The notes under the pieces were generated by a model. The model was given only the letters and a program-made list of their open reading frames with translations, ran no database searches and was not told the origin of the DNA. 64,000 nucleotides of DNA, taken from contig CAVOJV010000014.1 in NCBI GenBank assembly GCA_963696325.1, positions 1-64,000 of the forward strand, given 5' to 3'. The translations under genes and the position numbers were made by a program. Shown here one piece after another: positions 46,761 through 54,468 of the stretch (position 1 is its first letter; each line of letters opens with the position of its first letter). The stretch is from CAVOJV01 sp963696325 (GTDB lineage: Bacteria > Pseudomonadota > Gammaproteobacteria > Competibacterales > Competibacteraceae).

Positions 46761-47812
46761 TCAATAAACCGCCGCCGGGGCGATCACCGCCGCCGTGGAA
46801 CCACGGGTCTTGGCATGGGTTACGGTGAACAGGAATTCGTGGACGCCGCGCCGCGCCAGTTCCTCGGTCGCCAGATTTTCCAGACCGAACAGCCCCATCT
46901 TGACGTACATCGTTTGGGGCACCAGGAAGGGGCGCTCCGGGTCTTCGCCGGGCACGGGTCCGTAGCTCCAGGTGTCGGCGCCGGTCAGCGCGATGCGTTG
47001 CGCGTACAGCCAGTTCACGACCTCCAGGCCGGGACCGGGCTCGCCGGAGAGAAACTCGGCGTTGTCCTGGCCCCACAGCCCGCCCCAGCCGGTGTGAAAC
47101 AGCACCGCGTCGCCGGGCCGCAGGGTGACGCCCTGCTTTTGCAACGCGCCTCGCACGTCGGCCAAGCCGATCACGTAGCCCTTGGCCAGCCGCTCCACGC
47201 CTTTGTAGGCGGCGATGTCGAGGAGCACGCCACGGGTGACGATGGGCGGCACGGTTTCCATGCCGAAACGGTTCAAGCCCCAGGACTCCACCACGTCGCG
47301 AGTCGTCCAGCCGTTGTAGAAACGGTCGCCGATCTGGATGTGGCCGATGGAATCCAGTTGAGTGCCGACCTGAAAGGTTCCCACCTGAATCTCGGTGATC
47401 CAGTTGATCCGGTTCTTGCCCCAGCCCTGGCCGTCGCTATCCGGGCGGCGCAGGTTGGTCAGATGGGGCGAAACGTCGGCGGTCTGATGCCAGTAGCGGC
47501 CGGGAAACTTGGGGGTGTCTTCATCCAGCACCCGACCCAAATCGACCACGGTGCCGGTCTTCACCAGAGCGGTTGCCGCCCGCACCACCTCGGGCGTGAT
47601 CTCGTTCAGGGTGCCGAGCTGATCGTCCGCGCCGTAGCGGCTCGGCCACCAGGGTGGCACGTCGGCGGGCAATCCAGTCCGGTCGGCGCGGGCATCGGAA
47701 CGGGTCGGCAGCCCTGCCTCGTCGGCGGCCCAGGAACCGGCTTGAGGAATCAGGCACAGACCGACAACACCATCCGCCAGGGGATGGCGCGACGCGACGA
47801 AATCCGCTCCAT
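46761..47812 (-). CDS. Cyclase-family (kynurenine-formamidase-like) hydrolase, frameshift near the start
   Basis: The bulk (from 47672) reads continuously for about 300 residues: RYGADDQLGTLNEITPEVV, the metal-site region GTQLDSIGHIQIGDRF (Gln in place of the first His of GTHxD, as in many members), HTGWGGLW and AVIAPAAVY. Upstream, an ATG at 47812 overlapping the SDR stop encodes a signal-peptide-like start (MERISSRRAIPWRMVLSV), and one base shift near 47755 joins it to the LIPQAGSWAADE segment in the main frame. The protein is therefore probably exported. Metal-dependent amide or lactone hydrolysis is likely; the substrate is unknown. Confidence 0.75.
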
Positions 47813-47813
47813 G

Positions 47814-48688
47814 TCAGCCTCCCATGTCGAAACCGGGATAGAGCGTCATGCCGCCGTCCACATACAGGGTGGCGCCGGTGATGTAATCGGAGGCGTCGGA
47901 AGCCAGCCAGACCGTGGCGTGGGCGATGTCTTCCGGCTTCCCCGACCCGCCGGTAGGGGATCAGCTTCAGCAGTTCCGCCTCGGCCTCGGGCGTCTTCCA
48001 GGCGGCGGTATTGATCGGGGTCTTGATCGCGCCGGGCGAGATGGCGTTGACCCGGATACGGTGCGGCGCGAGTTCCTGAGCCATGGTCTTCATCAGCAGG
48101 CTGACCCCGCCCTTGGATGCGGCGTAGTTGACGTGGCCCGCCCACGGGAATGACGTCGTGTACCGAGCGACATGCAGATGATCTTGCCGGCGGCGCAGGA
48201 CAGTTCCGGCACGACGCCGCGGTGGTGGAATTCGCGGAGCGGCGGCGCGGGAACATAGAAATTGGCCGGTCAGATTGACGTCGAGCACCGTGTGCCAGTC
48301 GGCCAGGGTCATCTCGACCAGGGGCGCGTCGCTGCTGCAGGCCAGCGTTGTTGACCAGAATGTCGATGGTGCCGAATTCCTTGTACATATGCTGGAACAT
48401 GCCCTGTACTTGTTCCTCGCTGGATACGTCGGCCTGGTAGGCATACGCATTGACACCGCACTGCTTGTGGATCTCAGCGACCGCCTCCTCCGCTTTATCG
48501 GGGTCGGCGACGTAATTGACGACGACATCGGCGCCGGCATGACCAAGAGCAATGGCCACTTGCTTGCCGATACCGGAACTGGCGCCGGTCACCAGCGCCT
48601 TCTGGCCTCTGAGCAAAAGCTGGTCAGAACAGGAGGGCATAACGGGGCGGGGCAAGTCCTCCAGGGCGGAACTCATTTCGAAAATCAT
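47814..48688 (-). pseudogene. SDR, glucose 1-dehydrogenase-like, several frameshifts
   Basis: Starts at the ATG at 48688 with GGAGTAACC upstream. The first part is clean: ALVTGASSGIGKQVAIALG, NYVADPDKAEEAVAEI, FGTIDILVNNAGLQ. Then the frame changes several times: APLVEMTLADWHTVLDVNL, SSV/CRSVHDVIP, WAGHVNYAASKGGVSLLMK with the catalytic Tyr and Lys, RVNAISPGAIKTPIN, and YVDGGMTLYPGFDMGG at the end. About five indels are needed. The SVHDVIP..YAASKGG and GAIKTPIN pattern matches glucose 1-dehydrogenases of the SDR class. It is co-oriented with the cyclase and aquaporin genes and probably shares an operon. Base errors are likelier than decay. Confidence 0.72.
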
Positions 48689-48720
48689 CTTGGTTACTCC
48701 GGGTGGATGGGTTGCAGGGT

Positions 48721-49539
48721 TTAAGGCTGGGTTACCAGGTGAATCGGTGCCTGCGCGGCCCGCTGATAGTTGCAGCGGAAGATGCAGCGTTTGTCGTTTT
48801 CGTGGTGGAGCTTGCAGCATTTGACGGCATGGCGGCCCTTGACACGATGGTAAAGCTCCGCCGCCAGCCACATACCGAGCGGCGGCGCGGTAAAATAAAT
48901 CCATAGATTGGTCCACTGGTCGGCGACCAAAGCCGAGCCGAAGGAGCGGGCCGGGTTTATGCTCATGCCGGAAAGCGGGGCGGTAAAGGTTATGTAGACG
49001 GCTACCAGGCAGGCGCAGAACAGGCCGGTGTAGGGCGCTAGCCTGCTGATGTTACTGGTGAGCAGGACGACGGTCATCAGCAGGAATGAGATGCTTGCCT
49101 CCACGGCGAAGGCTGCTGCAACGCCCACCATGCCGGGCATAGTCACAGCGTAACCCACGTGCGGGTCAGCCAGCGCCCGCCCCAGCAGCACGGCGGCCAG
49201 CACCATCCCAACGGCGGCCCCTGCAAACTGTGCGATGATGTAGAAAACAGCATCCCAGTGCTCGATCTTGCCGAGATACCAGAAACTGAACGTGATGGAC
49301 GGATTGATATGCGCGCCGGACTGCTTGCCCCACGGCGAATAGATGATCCCTACGGCGGTCACGGCCATTGCCAGACCCATGAGCACCCGCCGTAGAAAGG
49401 GATCTGGAACAGCTTGGTGAATGGGTGAGCCCGGATACTCCAACAGGGTGGCGAACACGCACGCCGAGATCATGAACAGTCCCAAGCCGGCGGCTTCCAT
49501 CAAATATTCGGGCCAGTGCCGGGATAGCGCCTTGAGCAT
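48721..49539 (-). CDS. Aquaporin-family (MIP) channel with cysteine-rich tail
   Basis: 272 residues with six membrane segments. The two pore motifs are INPSI (79-81, NPS instead of NPA) and INPARSF (195-197, with the conserved Arg). After the last helix there is a cytoplasmic tail of about 40 residues with four cysteines (positions 241, 242, 252, 256) and several histidines. It moves water or small neutral solutes. First gene of the aquaporin-SDR-cyclase-GMC run. The tail is unlike ordinary bacterial aquaporins and could bind metal. Confidence 0.88.
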   Translation of the reverse strand: MLKALSRHWPEYLMEAAGLGLFMISACVFATLLEYPGSPIHQAVPDPFLRRVLMGLAMAVTAVGIIYSPWGKQSGAHINPSITFSFWYLGKIEHWDAVFYIIAQFAGAAVGMVLAAVLLGRALADPHVGYAVTMPGMVGVAAAFAVEASISFLLMTVVLLTSNISRLAPYTGLFCACLVAVYITFTAPLSGMSINPARSFGSALVADQWTNLWIYFTAPPLGMWLAAELYHRVKGRHAVKCCKLHHENDKRCIFRCNYQRAAQAPIHLVTQP

Positions 49540-50038
49540 TTCTAATCACCTCGAATGAATTTTGTTGCTGCTGTCTCCTTTACAAGCTTCGTACCAGTCT
49601 CTCGGTAGGATAATAAAAGTCGTAAAAACAAATAATTAATGAAAATACGGGAAGATTATAACGGTGGGTTAAGCGCCGCAGTATTTCGTGGAAGCCACGA
49701 AATACTGCGGTACCAACAGTCTGCCATTAAGTCGTTCAGGAAGCGCTTAAGTTAGTATAAGTAATTGAATAATAATTTTTTCTTTTGAATATTTATAGTT
49801 TGGCCTAAGTCTTGCTGAGTCTTGTCCGGCGAGAAAATTTATCAAGCGCCGCAACCGGCAGCCGGGAAAACACGTATAGAGTTACCAAGGGGAGGAGGGG
49901 GGAAGTAGTGCTGTCGTCCCCTAAGTTGCCTGGGACCATCAGGAGCCTTAGGGGACCACAGAGGTCCGAAGCTCGACCGTGACAATGCGGTCTGCTTGTG
50001 AACTCAACCATTCGATTTGAAGTAGAGGAGATTTACCG
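49540..50038. other. Intergenic region between aquaporin and the bufferin cluster
   Basis: About 500 bp between divergent genes. It carries a long perfect hairpin (49676-49710) and an AT-rich block (49745-49800). A GGGAAAAC...CGTATAG arrangement near 49867-49880 faintly resembles an ECF-sigma promoter. No gene is supported. Confidence 0.45.
49676..49710. repeat. Perfect 16-bp stem hairpin
   Basis: CCGCAGTATTTCGTGG, loop AAG, then its exact complement. No T-run follows on either strand, so it is not a standard terminator; it may be a small repeat element. Confidence 0.55.
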
Positions 50039-50317
50039 ATGAAGACCAAGACTGTTGTGAATTCCGCTTTGGCCAGTGTATTTGCCCTTGGCGCCATGAC
50101 GGCGGTTGCCCAACAAGCGGCTGGCCCGACGGCAGAGCCAACTTATACCCATGAAAAATGTTACGGTGTTGTCAAGGCCGGCAAGAATGACTGCGCTGCG
50201 ACAGGCCACTCCTGCGCCGGCCAGGCCACCAAGGCCGGTGGTGAAAATTGGGTCTACCTGCCCAAGGGGACTTGCGACAAGATCACCGGCGGCAGCACCA
50301 CCAAGCCGAACGCCTAA
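50039..50317 (+). CDS. bufA: Bufferin-type precursor peptide (BufA1, DUF2282)
   Basis: 92 residues with a Sec signal peptide cleaved about after TAVA (residue 24). The mature part has four cysteines (41, 52, 59, 79) in the DUF2282 pattern: EKCYGVVKAGKNDC, GHSCAGQA, and YLPKGTCDKI. In characterised bufferins an MNIO enzyme modifies core cysteines and the product protects against copper. The gene is 11 bp upstream of the MNIO gene. The start is supported by GAGGAG upstream. The copper role is inferred from family knowledge. Confidence 0.88.
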   Translation: MKTKTVVNSALASVFALGAMTAVAQQAAGPTAEPTYTHEKCYGVVKAGKNDCAATGHSCAGQATKAGGENWVYLPKGTCDKITGGSTTKPNA

Positions 50318-50328
50318 AGGTTGTCGTG

Positions 50329-51205
50329 ATGTTGTCCAAGCCGACGCGGAGCGGTCTTGGTCCTGGTCCGATTCCGGCATGTGCCGGAATCGGTCTGCGG
50401 GCTGTGCATTTTCAGGATGTGCTAGAGACCCGGCCCATGCTTGGCTGGCTGGAGGTGCATCCTGAGAATTACTTCGGCGCGGGTGGCAAGCCCCTATACT
50501 ATTTAGAACAGATCCGTGCCTTGTATCCGCTAAGCTTGCATGGCGTGGGGCTATCCATGGGCTCAACGGACCCTCTGAACAGCGTCCATCTGGACAAGCT
50601 CAAGGGGCTTATTCGGCGCTTCGAACCGGCGCTGGTTTCGGAGCATGTAGCCTGGGGTTCCGTCGGTGGGCGTTACCACAATGACCTGTTGCCGCTACCC
50701 TATACGGAAGAGGCGCTGGACCATATGGTCCAGCGTGTTTCCCAGGTGCAGGATTATCTGGGCCGGCAGATCCTTATTGAAAACGTCTCCAGTTATCTCC
50801 AGTACACGGTCTCCGCGATCCCGGAATGGGAGTTTGTCGCCGAGCTTGCGAACCGTGCCGGTTGCGGCCTGTTGCTGGATGTCAACAATATCCACGTCAA
50901 TGCCTGCAACCATGGTTTTGAGGCCGAGATTTTCCTGGCCGCAGATCCCTCGCGATCTCGTCCAGGAGATCCACTTGGCGGGTTTTACGGTCAACAACCT
51001 CGGCGACGGGGAAATCCTGATCGATACCCACAGCCGGCCGGTCTGTGCGGCGGTCTGGGCTCTTTACCGGCAAGCAGTACAGCGCTTCGGCGCTACTCCA
51101 ACCCTGATCGAGTGGGATGCGGATCTGCCACCCTTGGACACCTTGCTGGATGAGGCGCGCCGGGCCGATGCCATCCTGGAGGAACGCCATGATCTCGTTG
51201 CGTGA
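50329..51205 (+). CDS. bufB: MNIO-family (DUF692) enzyme BufB, one frameshift
   Basis: Multinuclear iron-dependent oxidative enzyme that modifies the BufA precursor. Metal-binding segments are visible: LEVHPENYF, LHGVGLSMG, VSEHVAWG, LIENVSSYL and LLLDVNNIHVNA. After EIFLAA an extra base near 50944 shifts the frame; the rest (IPRDLVQEIHLAGFTV, LIDTHSRPV, LIEWDADLPPL) follows in the second frame to the TGA at 51205. Repaired length is about 291 residues, which is normal. The start is ATG at 50329 (GTG at 50326 is an alternative). It overlaps bufC by 17 bases. Confidence 0.88.
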
Positions 51206-51959
51206 ACTGCAACTTGGCTTTTCCCAGGATGTGTTTGGCGGCGGCGGAACTGGCTTTGACACACGGATCAAAGCCAATGGTCTGAACGGCGAGCGGCGCC
51301 TGCAAATTTACCGCAACAACACCTTCGCCAGTTTGACCGACGCCCTACAAAAGACCTATCCTGTCATCTACCAATTGGTGGGAGATGGCTTTTTCCGTTA
51401 TGCGGCTGCCGGGTATCTTGCCCAGTATCCCTCCACATCGGGGGATCTGCATGATTTCGGGGGCACCTTTCCAGCGTTTTTAAGGACTTTCGAGCCGGCT
51501 GCGGAACTGGTGTATCTCGCCGATTTGGCGGATCTGGAGTATGCCTGCGAGCAAGTGTTTTACGCCGCCGACCATGCACCCCTTGATCCCCTGGCCATGT
51601 CGGAGGTGCCAGCAGCACGGTACGGGGACCTCACCTTTACCTTACACCCGGCCAGCCGGTTGCTGGCCTCGGCCTATCCCATCCTGCACATCTGGCAGGT
51701 CAATCAAGAAAATTACAACGGCGATCCCGGGGTGGATCTGCAGGAAGGTGGTGTGAAGCTGCTGGTGTTGCGCCCCCATCTGGAGGTGGAGATACAACCC
51801 CTGTCAGCAGGGGAATTCGCCTTACTCCATGCCCTGGCGGAAAACCTTGACTTCACTACCGCTTGCGAACAGGCTTTGGATGCGCAACCGGATTTCGACG
51901 TGGCCGCCGGGTTCCGCCGGCATATCCTGCAGGGCACACTGATCAATTTTGCCTTTTAG
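51189..51959 (+). CDS. bufC: BufC, DUF2063-type partner of the MNIO enzyme
   Basis: 256 residues from the ATG at 51189. The N-terminal DUF2063 part (LRELQLGFSQDVFGG, LQIYRNNTFASLTDALQKTYPVIYQLVGDGFF) matches the partner proteins that bring the precursor to the MNIO enzyme. The C-terminal half (FALLHALAENLDFTTACEQAL) is the usual winged-helix-like region. It completes a bufABC set. No further gene follows in the same direction. Confidence 0.88.
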   Translation: MISLRELQLGFSQDVFGGGGTGFDTRIKANGLNGERRLQIYRNNTFASLTDALQKTYPVIYQLVGDGFFRYAAAGYLAQYPSTSGDLHDFGGTFPAFLRTFEPAAELVYLADLADLEYACEQVFYAADHAPLDPLAMSEVPAARYGDLTFTLHPASRLLASAYPILHIWQVNQENYNGDPGVDLQEGGVKLLVLRPHLEVEIQPLSAGEFALLHALAENLDFTTACEQALDAQPDFDVAAGFRRHILQGTLINFAF

Positions 51960-52090
51960 ATCTTGTCGCGCTTGCTCTAGCCACTCGCCCATGACGCCGA
52001 TTCACTAACCCGGCCTGATTAAGGTGATTTTCAGAAATGAAAGCACCAAAATTCCCTTTTCCTGCAGAGCAGTTTGGCGCGAGGCTTTTC

Positions 52091-52192
52091 CTCCCCCTTA
52101 CGAAGGGGGAGGCCAGGAGGGGGTTAAAAAAGGGCCACTGCAGCGGTTTCTTGGCAGACCCCCTCTAAATCTCCCCCTTCGTAAGGGGGAGA
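52091..52192. mobile_element. MITE-like element with nested palindromic ends
   Basis: Each end is itself a palindrome: CTCCCCCTTACGAAGGGGGA at 52091 and CTCCCCCTTCGTAAGGGGGA at 52171. The two ends are also inverted copies of each other over about 34 bp with a few mismatches. The ~100-bp size without coding capacity fits a non-autonomous miniature element. No transposase with matching ends is in the window. Confidence 0.65.
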
Positions 52193-52263
52193 CTTTAACG
52201 TCTCCGAAACCATTGAACGATCTCGCCTGGGGGATAATCTTTCACAGAAATCGCCTAAACAGG

Positions 52264-52534
52264 TTACCAGTGGCTGTCCCTGACATACGCTTTGCTTGCC
52301 AGCGCGTTCCGTAGCAGCAGCGACTTCAAAAAGGCTTGCTGCATCTGCTCCACGTCATCGGTGCCGCGAGCGACGCTAATCAAAAAACGGCGGGAGCGTT
52401 GCCAGCCATGGGGAGCCATCCTCGCCAGATAACGGAATGCTCTGAAAGTTGAAATCGATTTTCTCCCCGCCGGGAACTGGCGGGGAAAACAAGAGAGTGG
52501 AGCCATCACCGGTGCTCCGAAAATTATCTTGCAT
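52264..52534 (-). CDS. Possible small gene downstream of doxX, maybe frameshifted
   Basis: An ATG at 52534 with GGTGGAG upstream opens a 52-residue frame (MQDNFRSTGDGSTLL ... PWLATLPPFF) that ends at 52376. A different frame then reads LISVARGTDDVEQMQQAFLK and RNALASKAYVRDSHW to a stop at 52264. Joined by one base shift they would make about 88 residues. It begins 31 bp after doxX on the same strand. I do not recognise a family, and it may be spurious. Confidence 0.3.
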
Positions 52535-52564
52535 GGCCAGACTCCACCTCCCCTACCAGCATCC

Positions 52565-53041
52565 CTAGCGGCGGATGAAATTGCCAATGAGATGGTCGAC
52601 GGAGAGTTTGCCGGGTCCATGGAGCAAGGTGGTGAGCAACAGAATTCCCCACAACTGATGTTGTTGCAGGCCGGTGGCGTCCAGATCCGGATAGGAGATC
52701 ACTGCCACGATATTGAGGATGAACAGGCCCAGGGCGCTGAAGCGTCCCGCCAAGCCCAGTGCCAGCAGCACCGAAAAGCCAAGTTCCGCCCCGGTTGCCA
52801 GATAGGCGGCAACTTCTGGCGGGAGAATGGGAACATGATACTCATACTGGAACAACTGGAGTGTGCTATCGAAAGTCTGGATCTTGGTCAGCCCCGATTT
52901 GAAAAATACATTGGCGGCCCATAGGCGAATTAGCAAATCGCTGAGTGGGGACAGAAAATCCAGAATCTTGTAGATAGGCGTGGCGATCCGGTTGGTCTTG
53001 GCGATGAAGGGCCAAGTTATCACAGGGGCAAGCGTGGACAT
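52565..53041 (-). CDS. DoxX-family membrane protein
   Basis: 158 residues with four membrane segments. DoxX features: LLIRLWAANVFFKSGLTKI, FQYEYHVPILPP, and SVLLALGLAGRFSALGLF. It resembles the first DoxX unit of the NDH-2 fusion at 37869 in the RLW, YEY and LALGLA positions, so the two are paralogues. DoxX genes commonly accompany bufferin clusters, possibly giving a membrane redox link. Here it faces bufABC on the opposite strand and follows the FNDRS protein gene by 92 bp. Confidence 0.87.
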   Translation of the reverse strand: MSTLAPVITWPFIAKTNRIATPIYKILDFLSPLSDLLIRLWAANVFFKSGLTKIQTFDSTLQLFQYEYHVPILPPEVAAYLATGAELGFSVLLALGLAGRFSALGLFILNIVAVISYPDLDATGLQQHQLWGILLLTTLLHGPGKLSVDHLIGNFIRR

Positions 53042-53133
53042 GGTGTTTCTCCGTTAATAGCTTGGATGTGTATAGCGGGGGGCGGCGATTTAGGGGGGCG
53101 ATGCCCCCCTGCGATCGTTTAGACAGGCCGGGT

Positions 53134-53412
53134 TCAACTGCTGCGGTCGTTAAAGCCGATGATGGCACTCAGGTACACGCCCAGGCGCTTGCTTTCTGGG
53201 CTGGCAGGCGTGCTGATAATGTACTCCACGCTGCGGTCGTTAAAGCCCATCGCGGTCGCGTTCACACCTACTTCCGGCCTTGCGCCGTTGGAACTGGCCT
53301 GAACGTCGGCGGTGTAATCCGGACTGCGGTCATTGAACGGCCCTGCCACGGCGGTGGCGCTCAAGACCAGGCTGGAAGAAACAGCGAACAACAAGGTTGC
53401 TACGGTTTTCAT
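53134..53412 (-). CDS. Small exported protein with three FNDRS repeats
   Basis: 92 residues. A Sec signal peptide (MKTVATLLFAVSSSLVLSAT) is cleaved near residue 23. The mature part contains PFNDRSPDY (25-33), GFNDRSVEYI (56-65) and GFNDRSS (86-92), three repeats spaced about 30 residues apart. There are no cysteines, so it is not a classical bufferin. It is the first gene of a pair with doxX. I know of no defined function; the repeats suggest a ligand-binding or modified motif. The ATG at 53412 has GGAGACAACCC upstream. Confidence 0.72.
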   Translation of the reverse strand: MKTVATLLFAVSSSLVLSATAVAGPFNDRSPDYTADVQASSNGARPEVGVNATAMGFNDRSVEYIISTPASPESKRLGVYLSAIIGFNDRSS

Positions 53413-53726
53413 GGGTTGTCTCCTTTATCTCTTTCAAGTGATGGCATTGGTGTATACGGGCTTTGCATCACGACGGTTGCAGGCGTCGTTATACTAGGTA
53501 TTAACAAACCCCGTGCCAGGTTTGAAACAAGACTCGGCAAATAAATAAATATTTATAAATATCATTGCGTTGTATGTATAGCAAAACAGCGAAGAAGGCG
53601 CTGACAGGACCTTGAATGAACTAGGTAACCCCACGCTATTTAGCGGGGCCACGATATATCGAGGGTAGGCAGGAAAAAGATGCCTTTAGCCAGTCTGGCA
53701 ATTGGATACTAACGAACAGGCCGCAT
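53413..53726. other. Intergenic region upstream of the FNDRS gene
   Basis: About 310 bp. It should hold the FNDRS/doxX promoter and the 3' flank of the TVP38 gene. A stem-loop CCC-A-CGCT / AGCG-GGG lies near 53629-53647, similar in plan to those at 45072 and 49676. No gene seen. Confidence 0.4.
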
Positions 53727-54314
53727 TCAGTACCGCCTAGTCGAGGAAATGCCCGACATGGCACAACGCATGCCGAACCAGGATAAGATAATTCCGCCAG
53801 CGACCACGGCCCAGATCCACAGCGGTAAGTGGGTTAATTGATCACCGAGGACAACCATCAGCACCGTCAGTGGCAGGATGCCGACCCCGGTGACCCAGAC
53901 GAAGGTCCACCAGGATCTGGTGGTAAGCCCGGCGGCATAGTTGATCAGGTTAAAAGCGATGAGGGGTATGAACCGACCCAATAAAAGCGTTCCTGCACCT
54001 TCCTTCTCGGTCCAGTGATCCAGGGTGCGCAGACTCTCTTCTCCGAGCATGTTCACGACAAAGGGCCGACCCAGCCAGCGCGCCAGGCAAAATGCCAGAC
54101 ACGCCCCCAGCATCGCCCCCGCCCAGGTGACCACCATGCCCCAAAAAGCCCCGTAGCACATGCCCGCAGCGATAGCGACTACTTCCGCCGGAAAGGGGAT
54201 AAAGGAATGCACGATCATAAGGCCAATGATCACGGCCACACCCCATGCGCCCCAGGAGCGGACTAGCTCAGTGATGGATTCCACTGATAATCCGCTCACA
54301 AGTTCGGGAATCAT
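53727..54314 (-). CDS. TVP38/TMEM64-family (VTT domain) membrane protein
   Basis: 195 residues from the ATG at 54314; the upstream open frame is non-coding in character. It has about five membrane segments and the VTT features PFPAEVVAIAAGMCYGAFWG, GRPFVVNMLGEESLRTL and GRFIPLIAFNLINYAAGLT. Proteins of this family are DedA relatives, some with lipid-scrambling or transport roles. No operon partner is evident; the sigma-54 regulator gene ends about 150 bp upstream on the same strand. Confidence 0.85.
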   Translation of the reverse strand: MIPELVSGLSVESITELVRSWGAWGVAVIIGLMIVHSFIPFPAEVVAIAAGMCYGAFWGMVVTWAGAMLGACLAFCLARWLGRPFVVNMLGEESLRTLDHWTEKEGAGTLLLGRFIPLIAFNLINYAAGLTTRSWWTFVWVTGVGILPLTVLMVVLGDQLTHLPLWIWAVVAGGIILSWFGMRCAMSGISSTRRY

Positions 54315-54468
54315 GTCATCTAATCGGCGAATAACGCCCTGTCTAGTGCATCGCGCTCGCGATGGCAACGAATTCGGGACCCGCCCTCGGGGTGGGCGCT
54401 TACCCTGTCGTGGACCGCATGCGAAAGGGGGTTGTAGCAAATAGTGGGGTATGGGTTTTTCTAGGCCA

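Noticed and set aside
49805..50011. 68-codon minus-strand open frame upstream of bufA
   Set aside because: Composition is irregular, there is no ribosome site, and it covers the probable bufA promoter.
52450..52490. Hairpin CCCCGCC/GGCGGGG as a terminator after doxX
   Set aside because: No T-run follows the stem on either strand and it lies within a possible small coding frame.
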